This document shows, piece by piece, positions 55,834-64,000 of a stretch of 64,000 bases of DNA. Below the pieces are notes generated by a model, which saw only the letters and a list, made by a program, of their open reading frames with translations, ran no database searches and was not told the origin of the DNA. The stretch comes from Canna indica (taxonomy: Eukaryota; Streptophyta; Magnoliopsida; Zingiberales; Cannaceae), in contig CP136897.1 in assembly GCA_034359265.1 (NCBI GenBank), positions 17,788,001 through 17,852,000 of the forward strand. Direction: 5' to 3'. Position 1 is the stretch's first letter. Every line of letters begins with the position of its first letter. The translations under genes were made by a program, and so were the position numbers.

Positions 55834-56750
55834 ATGGCAACCCGCCTCCCATCGAGGAGCGAGTTACCCAACACTCTGGCGCCATACACTGGTATGGGCG
55901 ATCCCTCATTCCACCTAACCGCGTTTCAGACTACAATGCTCTATCATGGAGCGACAGACTCCGCACTCTACCGAACCTTTCCAACAATTTTAGAGAATAT
56001 CACCCTACTATGGTTTGCTTCCCTCCCACCGAGCTCCATCCATTCTTTCAAAGACCTCTCCCACATCTTTCTCAACTGTTTCACCATGTCACAGGCATAC
56101 CACAAGACGTCAATGATCCTCCACTATGTCAAACAAGGGCAACATTAGCCCCTAAGAGAATACGTGAATAGGTTCCAGGCCATAGCAGTCGATGTCCCAA
56201 ACCTCGACTTGAAGATTGAGCTTTTTTGCATTCAACTGGGTTTAAAGCCCAGTCCCTTCATCGACCAAATCGCCTTAACCGAGCCTAAAGACATGGTAAA
56301 ATTTCAGGAAAAGATAGCGAGCTTTATAAAAATAGAAGATCAACGAGAAGCAAATATGATTGACTGGCAAAACCTTAAGGCCATCATCGGCAACAAAAGG
56401 TCTAGGAAGCACGATGGAAGAAATGAAGATCACGGTCGTCGTGAGCAGAGTTACAACCTAATGCCAAGGTCCCCACCTCGTCCGAACACTCGATTTGAAA
56501 GGTACACACCTCTTAATACCTCATGGACAACCATCCTACAAGAAGTACATTATCTACAACTGCTTAGGTCCCCTGGCCATCCTGAAAGCTCAAAGTCTTC
56601 ATACAGAGGTGACAAGAGCAAAAGGTGTGAATTCCATCGGACCTTTGGGCACACCACTGAAGAATGTGTGGTCATCCATGACCAAATTGAGTGATTGATC
56701 AGAGAAGGTCGCCTCGACCACTACATCCTGTATAATTAAAGCCATAGCCA
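55834..56750 (+). pseudogene. gag: Tat-type gag
   Basis: ATG at 55834. The frame runs to 56694 with one in-frame TAG at 56146; a further piece (LIREGRLDHYI) follows the stop at 56694. Motifs: LPNTLAPYTGMGDPSFHLTA, YRTFPTILENITLLWFASLP, REYVNRFQAIAVDVPNLDLK, YTPLNTSW, and a CEFHRTFGHTTEECVVIHDQ zinc-binding end. Length and order match Tat gag. The single stop suggests moderate age for this part. Confidence 0.85.
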
Positions 56751-57001
56751 AAGTCGACCGAGTTACCAGCCACGTTGGAGCCTTAGTAAGACCCCACCGC
56801 TCAATGACACAACTGATAATCGCGACCCAGGAAGCGAGCAGTCCTACCCTAGCACCCACGGAGTTATTGACTACATAACAGGGGGATTTGCTCGAGAAGG
56901 CAGTTCCGGAACACAATCGCCCTAGGTTGTTATGATCACCGGTGAAACATCTTGGTCATAGGGACCATGCACATCCACTCCGATAATATCTTTCTACGAC
57001 T

Positions 57002-57400
57002 TTGATTATCAAGGGATTGACAAGAACTTGCATGATCATGTCGTTCTTTTTGTATTCGTTGCTGGCTTTCTTGTTAGGAAAGTTTTGGCGGACCAGGGTA
57101 GCTCCGCCGACACCCTCTTCTACCCAACGCTCGAGAGAATGGGCATCAATGAATCCTCACTACATCCATACCACGATGAACTTGGCAACTTCTCGGGAGA
57201 TCATGTAAATGTCAAAGACCACTTACAAATGACCACAACATTTAGCTCCACACCAAGAACAAAAAATAATAGACGTACAGTTTCTGGTCGTCCAATGTGC
57301 GAGCCCCTATCGTATGATCTTGGGTCGGCCTTCCTTGAACAACTTAGAGGTCGTAGTATCGACTCCCCGCCTCACCACTAAATTCTCCATCTCAGAGACA
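57002..57400 (+). pseudogene. Tat-type aspartic protease
   Basis: Reads HDHVVLFVFVAGFLVRKVLA, then DQGSSADTLFYPTLERMGI and DHLQMTTTF; after a frameshift the end is GRPSLNNLEVVVSTPRLTTK in another frame. The active-site DSG is DQG here, so it is probably inactive. Confidence 0.8.
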
Positions 57401-57695
57401 GACGTATGAGTCATTCATGCAGACCAAAGGGAAACTCGCGCATGCTACAACGAGTGGCTGAAGCTCAAGTCGGCAAAGCCCCAACCAAGGATATCATATT
57501 TGGATCCCATAAAAGACGTCCAAGAGCGGCCACATCCCGCTGGCGAACTAGATCCCGTACATATCGGGACATACCCTGAACAAGTAGCCTATATTGGAGC
57601 ACACCTCACTAGTGAGCTCAAACTACGACTCAGCATCCGCTCAAAAATAATGTTGACCTCTTCGCATGGACACCTGCTGACATGCTAGTAATAAA

Positions 57696-58540
57696 CCCCT
57701 AGGTCATTTGCCACTGGCTGGTCATCGACCCCCGTGTCAAACCTGTTGCCCAGAAAAAGAGAAAACTCAGAGCCGAACGACAACAAACGTCCCTTGAGGA
57801 GACCACGAAGCTGCTGAAAGCAAAATTCATCAAAGAGTTTTGTTTCACAACATAGCTTGCGAACGTCATTATGGTCAAAAAGAATTCGGGAAAATAGGGA
57901 ATGTGTGTCGACTTCACCGACCTCAATAAAGCCTACCCAAAATACTCCTACCCGTTGTCGAGTATCGATAAACTTGTCGATGGTTCCTCAAGGTATCAGT
58001 ACTTGAGCTTTATGGATACCAATTCAAGCTACAATCAGATCTGGATGCACCCTAATGATGAAGAAAAAATGGCTTTCATCATCGAGCATGCAAACTTTTG
58101 CTATAAGGTGATGCCTTTCAGACTCAAAAACGCAGGAGCTACATATCAACGATCGATGAACAAGGTTTTTGAGAAGCAAATAGGCCGCAACAAGGAGGTG
58201 TACATCGATGACATGGTAGCCAAAACACCTGTCACCAGCAACCATTGCAATGATCTCGTCGAGATCTTCAGTTAGCTCAGATGCTACAACATGAGGTTGA
58301 ATCAAGAAAAGTGTGCCTTCAGAGTACAGGGTGGCAAGTTCCTCAGTTTCATGTTGACACACCGAGGGATAGAAGCCAATCCTGAAAAGTGTCGGGCCAT
58401 TCAAGAAATGCGAAGCCCGCATAACCTAAAAGAAGTACAACAACTTATTGGAAGGATGGCAGCACTTTCCATATTCCTCTCCAGGTCAGCCGATCAAGCC
58501 ACTCCTTTCTTCAAATTCTCGCATAAAAAATAGGACTTCC
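57696..58540 (+). pseudogene. Tat-type reverse transcriptase
   Basis: Upstream, DLFAWTPADMLVINP and VAQKKRKLRAERQQTSLEE lead into RT. Core 57901-58275: CVDFTDLNKAYPKYSYPLSS, SYNQIWMHPNDEEKMAFI, FRLKNAGATYQRSMNKVF and the catalytic YIDDMVAKT. After a stop, LNQEKCAFRVQGGKF and LIGRMAALSIFLSRSADQ give the thumb and connection. At least three stops in this span. Confidence 0.88.
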
Positions 58541-59300
58541 ACTAGGGTTAAAAATGCGAATGAGCCTTTGAAGATCTGAAATGATTCCTCGCCAGTCCAT
58601 CGGTTTTGAACAAACCACGACAAGAAGAAACCCTATTTCTCTATCTCACCATCATGGAGAGCACCCTTAGCACAATCCTAATCCAGGAACAAGAAAAGGA
58701 CCAAAAACTAATCTACTTCGTCTGCAAAGTTCTCCATGGACCAGAAATCGGATACCAAAAGCTTAAGAAGCTTGCCTTTGCTCGAAGGTTGAGACCATAT
58801 TTCCATGGCCACCACATTTAGGTACACACTGAACAACCCATCAAGCAAGTGCTGACTAAACTAGAACTCGTGGGGCGAATGATATCGTGGTCGGTGGAGC
58901 TTTCAGAATTTAGCATTGAATACCAACCTAGAGGTCCCATCAAGGCCCAAGTGCTATCTAATTTTGTTGCCGAGTTCACTTACCAAGGGAATACTCCCAA
59001 GCAGGAGAAAAGTTGGATGTTATTCGTGGATGGTGCTTCCAAACGACAAGGGAAGTGGGGCAGGCATCATTCTAGAGAATGGTCACGGAATCGCACTGGA
59101 GCAATTTCTTCAATTCCAGTTTCAAGTCAGCAATAATCATGCAGAGTACGAAACCATGATTGCCAGGCTAAAGCTCGCACAAGAAGTGAAAGCCCAAAAC
59201 ATCATCATAAAAAGCGACTCTTAGCTCATCGTGGGGCTAGTCAACAGCACCTGTCAGGCTAGGGATCCTTCCCTTGAAAGGTACCTTGCACTAGTACTAT
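58541..59300 (+). pseudogene. Tat-type RNase H domains
   Basis: First the RT-linked domain (VLNKPRQEETLFLYLTIMES, YQKLKKLAFARRLRPYF, SVELSEFSIEYQPRGPIKAQ), then an archaeal-type RNase H: KSWMLFVDGASKRQG, a frameshift, then GSGAGIILENGHGIALEQF, NNHAEYETMIARLKLAQ and IIIKSDS with a stop. Two RNase H domains (dual RH) are a known trait of Tat elements, which supports the lineage call. Confidence 0.82.
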
Positions 59301-59499
59301 CTCTAATCACTAACATTGATAGTTGTGTAATTCAGCACATACCTTAGGAAGAAAACACTTGGGCCGACCTACTATCCAAACTTGCTAGCACCAAGGAGCC
59401 CCAGAACAATAGGTCAGTCATTCAATAAGTCCTCGGACACCCTAGTATCCAACCGGCTGACACCTTGACCGAAGTCTAGAATATTGAATAAGGCACAGA

Positions 59500-60335
59500 T
59501 TGGAGAACTCCCTACATCATTTACCTCAAGCAGGGAGAAATCCTGAAAGATATCCCCAACCTGGGCAGATTCAAGAGAATGGCAAGCTACTACACACTTC
59601 TTGATAACCAGCTCTACAAAAGAGGGCTCTCTCGAGCACTCCTCAAGTGTGTCGCCCAACCACGAACAGCCACCATAATGACAGAGGTTCACGACAACAT
59701 CTATGGTAACCACATCAGAGGGAGATCATTGGCAGCCAAAATCCTTCGAGTCGACTATTTCTGGCCAAGTATGAAGATAGTCTGCAACCTCTACGTCAAA
59801 AAATGCAAGAAATGCCAAAGATTCTCAAAAGTATTTCAACTACACGCCGAACTGTTGCATAGCTCAAACGCTAACTAGCCATTCCGCAAATGAGGTATAG
59901 ACCTCCTCAGTCCTTTCCAGCACCTAGGCAGCTCAAGTTCTTAGTCGTAGAGATTAACTACTTCACCAAGTGGATAGAGGTCGAACCCCCAACGACAATT
60001 GCAACAAATAAAGTCCATAAGTTTGTCTAGAAACTTATCATATGTAGATTCGAAATACTACGACAACTCGTTAGAGACAACGAAACCCAATTCACGGATC
60101 GGTGATTCTGAGAATTCTGCTTGGACCTTGGCATTAAACAACTCTTCTCATTTGTTGAGTACCTGCAAACAAATGACATAACTGAAGCGGCCAACAAAGT
60201 AATCCTAACCGGGTTGAAGAAAAAGCTTGACCGAGTTACAACACAACCACTCAGTCTTCCACCTCAAAAATCCCCTACCGCCTCGTCTACAGAGCAGAGG
60301 CCATTGATCAAGTTGCAATTATTGCATTGGAACAC
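59500..60335 (+). pseudogene. Tat-type integrase
   Basis: 59579-59878: YYTLLDNQLYKRGLSRALLK, VHDNIYGNHIRGRSLAAKIL and DYFWPSMK, then CKKCQRFSK, the zinc-binding N-terminus. The core follows in broken frames: GIDLLSPFQHLG, FTKWIEVEP, a VRDNE/QF pattern near 60070, GIKQLFSFVEYLQTNDITEA and ANKVILTGLKKKLDRV. The C-terminal part stops near 60335. Confidence 0.82.
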
Positions 60336-60654
60336 GGATGCTACAATAGTTTTTCTTGGTTTCAAAAAGAAAACTATGCCCACAATAATATAGTATGTAT
60401 ATTATCATTCATATAAGATCTCTAAACCAAATCCTTCACCATACAAAAAGAATTTGTGCCTGCAACTGTATGAAAATATCAAAATAGCATAGAGATTATC
60501 TTCCATATAAGGTCTGCCATAAAACGAGCCCCTAGCATAAGAGATTCATCTCAGGTTGACGAGAAGGTTCTGCCAACATCAACAACAACAATTAACAAGT
60601 GACAATGTCTACTCTATTTGGAGGATTAACAAACAGGAGCATCATCGGGTGAAG
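60336..60654. other. Junction sequence, nothing recognised
   Basis: Between the integrase remnant and the right inverted arm. Contains ATATAAGATCT/ATATAAGGTCT duplicates about 90 bases apart. No gene. Confidence 0.45.
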
Positions 60655-60874
60655 AAATGGAAAGAAATCACGGCCTCTTTAGTTGTAGCAGAAATAGTTT
60701 TCTTTATCACGTATAAAAAGGACAGAGGCAACGAGAGGAAATTGAAAGTGGGATTAGAAATCTCAAATGATATCTGCGGATACCCAATCTCGTAGATGAT
60801 GGTAGGCGACTAGGTGTGGCAATGGGCTTGGCTTCGGTTGTTGTGAATGCGTAAGGCATTTTCTTCGAATGGAG

Positions 60875-61318
60875 TAGAGGTGAGCTCGGCTGGGACTGAC
60901 CGGGATTTGGTATGTTCCGGTCCCGTCACAGTTTTCAGTTATGCGTCCCGGTCCTGGTCCTGGTCCCAAGTATACTAATTTTGTCCCGCTCCAAAAAATT
61001 CGAGACAACACTGGGACGAGACCGGGACATTCTGAATTTATTAATATTGATTTTTATAAAATAAATATAGTATTTTCATTAAAATAATTAATATTTTTTC
61101 TCAAAAAAATATATATTATATATTTAATATTATTTATATTATAAACCGGGTCGGGACGGGACAATTCTGATTTTTTTTGTATCATCCCGGTCCCTTCCCG
61201 ATTTTTAATCGGGACAGACTTATTTGTCCCGGTCCCGTCCCGATTTTGTACCGGGACGAGATTTGTCCCGACTTTTCAGGTCGGGGCGGCCGGGAGTCCC
61301 GACCCGTGCTCACCCCTA
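60875..61318. mobile_element. hAT-like element (444 bp, TSD GAATGGAG)
   Basis: Ends TAGAGGTGAGCTCGG and, in reverse complement, TAGGGGTGAGCACGG. Perfect 8-bp duplication GAATGGAG at 60867-60874 and 61319-61326. Interior rich in CGGTCCCGTCCCG in both orientations. Non-coding. Confidence 0.88.
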
Positions 61319-62609
61319 GAATGGAGACAGGGGAAAGATAGAAATACAAAAATAGGCCTCTTAAGGGTTGCTTCCAACCAACCCTTTCGTAGTTACTTCC
61401 AATCAATAGGCCTCTCTCTCATTTTTTATGATGGCGCAAAATTGAGAATGAAATACAAAAATAGGGGAAGGGTAGGATGGTGGCACTTTTGATTTTCTTT
61501 AAGGGTTGCTTGCCCTACTTAAGTACCAAGAGGTCCGGGATAGATGGCTAGTCGAAAGAAATTGACTATCGAGAGCAAAGGACAGTTGACGAAGTTAATG
61601 AGAGAAAGCTTAAAAGATAGGATTTTCTCATGTGGATTAGTAAAAAGACATAGTATAGAAGGAAGGTATAGGCTGGATCGGGAAGCAAAGGAGAACCCCC
61701 TTGAGCAAGGTGCCATAGGAGATTGTTGTTGAGGATCCAAACCGACGGGGTAGAGTACGAAAGGTTCAAAGCCTGAAGCATCGTTTTAAATGTCACACGC
61801 TTCTCGAACATCTTTGAGTTGAGCTTTCTTAAGGGGTTGGCTTCTTTTCTTCACTAAGGATCGCGATATTGCTTCTTTGCTTGCTACACGGTCTTGCGTG
61901 AAGCTTTATTTGTGTTTGGCGTGGTAATACCTTGCTTGTGCGCTGTAGTGCACTCTTGCTTGTTGAGTTCTTTCTAGTGTTACTTTATTCGAAATGCTTG
62001 CATGCCGAGACTTTGATTCGCTCATTCAATAATAGATCTAGTCGTTATCATCCTTCCTTCCAAGCCCACCGCTATTGTTTCAAAACTAGCTTCAAGTTCT
62101 AGGGACAGAGTCAAAGATCAATCCTCATGAGGTAAACATGTGACTTCGCATTGTTAGTCTTATGGTAGCCATACCAACAAGGTCTCGTGAAGAGCCAAAG
62201 GAGTAAGACTCACAATACACTGCTCAATTTACTTCAAAGGACCCAAAGAAAAGACGCTTTTAATCGCTCTGCATGGACGATCTATCTGGTCGAGATGTGG
62301 TGTCAAATCACTTAGATGAGGGATCTCTATGCCACTTATCCTTATACTGGGCATACTTCGTCGCTAAGCTCACAGTAGGTTTGAGAGGCGTGAAACCTTA
62401 CTTTCTTTAATGGAAATAGGCTCCTTTTCTTATTCCCCTCTTCCCTTCTAGAAAACCTTGTTATTCTTTATCGCTTCTCTTCAGATTTTCCATCAATCTT
62501 GTATAAAGGACATAGGCAACTCAAGGAAACTGAAAGCGAGATTAGAGATCACGAATAATAATTATAACTACATATGACAATTTTGCCCATACTCGCTGGT
62601 ACTTGTAGA

Positions 62610-63127
62610 TAAGGATGAGCATTGGTTGGGTCGGGTCAAAACCCGACCCCAACCTGAATAACCCGAACCCGAATAAGGTGCCTCCTACACCACCCGACCC
62701 TACTCGATTAAGAATTAGGGGCCCGACCCGAATAATCCGAATAAATCAAATTTCCTTTATAAAAACAAAAAAAAAATAAAATTCATCTTGAAAATGATGA
62801 TAAAAAATGTGAACAAATGTATTAAAAATATGACTCTATTAAGAATTGAACTCATAGCCTTCTAAACATTATTTTCAACCTTTTAACCACAAAGCCAATA
62901 CCACCTTTTATAAATGCAATGTACATAAGTATGTATTTAACTATATTTTTAGGTCGGGTCAGGTAAAAGGTTTTCACCTGATCCAACACGGCCCGAATAA
63001 AGTGTATAGAATTCTTAACATGAAGACCCGAACCGATCCGTTTTACCCGATTAACCCGACCCGAATTAATTTTTGGGGTCGATTTATTCTGGTTATTCGG
63101 GTCGGTTCGGGTTTTGCTCACCCCCTA
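62610..63127. mobile_element. hAT-like element (518 bp, same TIR family)
   Basis: Ends TAAGGATGAGCATTGG and, in reverse complement, TAGGGGGTGAGCAAAAC. Flanks CTTGTAGA (62602-62609) and CCTGCAGA (63128-63135) fit an 8-bp duplication with two mismatches. Interior full of CGGGTCGGGT words. The left arm reads through this site. Confidence 0.78.
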
Positions 63128-63350
63128 CCTGCAGATATTTATCCAACATGGGACGAATATGAGGAACATATTATGTCCATAGGTACAAGTATAAATTTAT
63201 ACTCATTTAATAAATAGGTACGCGAGCATATACTATAAAATCCAAACCTGCGGATATTCGTTACTCGCTAATATATATTATATCCAATGGTCCATATTTA
63301 CACTTAATCTTTAAATAAATCTAAACCATCCATCTAAAACCTCTAACTTT

Positions 63351-64000
63351 TATCTTTATCTATTTATTTAACGTCGTTTAGTCTAACGTTTTAATGTTTC
63401 TCAATTTTAGTTGAAAGTATTTTGGTTTTAATTAAATTTTATGTTGCATGAATGGATAGTGTTATTTCTTAAGATATTTTTATGGTTTAGTATTTAATCA
63501 TCTACGTAGTTTGTTTTATGGTTTAGTGTTTCTCAACCTAGGTATTAATAGTGGTGGATATTATACTATTAAAAACAATAAGAATTGCATGCTTGATGGT
63601 ATACTCTTAAAATAAAATGACCTTTTTTGTAATAGTTTAAATGGGTACCTGAGGATATATGTGGGTATTAATTACTCGCAGGGATGAGTGATTGATACAT
63701 GCCGCGGGTGCGGGTACGAGTAAGAGATATAGGTTTAGTAAACGGGTGCAAGGGTGGGGGCAACACTATTCGCCCTGAACCCACTTCGTTGACATATCTA
63801 AGTATATCCTCATCTTGAATATTATGATTGCACTGTGTGAATTAATTATTGTTAAAAAAAATAAGATGTAAAAATATGATGCAAATGAGATGCAATGCAA
63901 ATATTCGCTTCTGGATGCAGTGTGCTATATCCATAGTGTATGCGAATGTAAGGATGTGAAATGAAGTGCAAATGTTCGTTACAATATTCTCATCATATCT
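63351..64000. other. Rest of right arm and window end, no gene
   Basis: 63351-63640 has no match in the left arm and no recognised content. From 63640 the arm resumes and ends near 63966; the last bases do not match the left arm. Confidence 0.45.

Larger units (their letters stand above)
55467..60335 (+). mobile_element. Tat-type Ty3/gypsy retrotransposon, decayed, without 3' LTR
   Basis: Leader, gag, protease, RT, RNase H and integrase occur in gypsy order on the plus strand. All domains carry stops or frameshifts. Integrase ends near 60335 without a polypurine tract or 3' LTR. Protein motifs fit the non-chromovirus Tat lineage. Confidence 0.88.
60655..63966. repeat. Right arm of the long inverted repeat (partner 1213-4640)
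   Basis: Reverse complement of the left arm in blocks (60655-60870, 61320-62100, 62100-62609, 63128-63350 and 63640-63966). It carries two hAT-like insertions that the left arm lacks, and lacks the two MITEs of the left arm. It has about 290 extra bases near 63350-63640. Confidence 0.7.

Overview
The window is nuclear DNA from a flowering plant with a large, repeat-rich genome. Evidence: Tekay-type and Tat-type Ty3/gypsy elements, Ty1/copia elements, L1-type LINEs, CACTA, hAT-like and Tourist-like DNA transposons, GT-AG introns, and fragments of plant-specific genes (augmin subunit 4, HD-ZIP class IV, 2OG oxygenase). The very GC-rich host-gene fragment near 48.2-48.8 kb leans towards a monocot, but I cannot name a species. 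No prokaryotic, organellar, tRNA or rRNA gene was recognised. No complete, clearly functional host gene is present; the window is a graveyard of nested transposons with host exons embedded in it.

Layout. 1-4.64 kb: a gypsy-type LTR on the minus strand, then a repeat block (1213-4640) that recurs inverted at 60.65-63.97 kb. The two arms carry different young insertions, so each is the empty site for the other. 4.7-10.7 kb: LINE-type remnants (zinc-knuckle/DUF4283 ORF and reverse transcriptase) cut by solo copia LTRs and a hAT-like element; one place is four insertions deep. 10.7-18.2 kb: a Tekay-like gypsy element with gag, protease and part of RT, flanked by unequal LTRs. 18.3-28.4 kb: mostly anonymous AT-rich DNA, with a CACTA 3' end, a minus-strand gypsy LTR, tandem repeats and a copia-type LTR. 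28.4-30.8 kb: a minus-strand copia pol and 3' LTR. 31.3-31.8 kb: three intact consecutive exons of augmin subunit 4 (minus strand). 32.4-39.1 kb: a large CACTA (En/Spm) element with a TNP2-like transposase gene (one in-frame stop in its main part, a damaged N-terminus) and a second, spliced gene. 39.1-40.2 kb: an HD-ZIP IV fragment with its intron, next to the 3' terminus of another CACTA family. 40.2-48.8 kb: LINE remnants, MITEs, a hAT element with a perfect 8-bp target duplication, TRIM-like modules, and a GC-rich patch with two host-gene fragments (SAM-methyltransferase-like and 2OG-oxygenase-like). 48.8-55 kb: the inverted partner of the gypsy LTR, then a copia 5' LTR, primer-binding site and gag, and a second related LTR. 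55-60.3 kb: a decayed Tat-type gypsy element (gag, protease, RT, RNase H, integrase). 60.65-64 kb: the right inverted arm with two hAT-like insertions.

The genes do not form pathways; their relation is nesting. Target-site duplications (TSDs) read directly from the sequence order many of the insertions: CATCG, AAGAG, TAACC for solo copia LTRs; GTA and TTA/CTA for CACTA MITEs; TAA for the Tourist-like MITE; GAATGGAG and CATACTAA for hAT-like elements. All similarity statements come from reading by eye; no database search was run.
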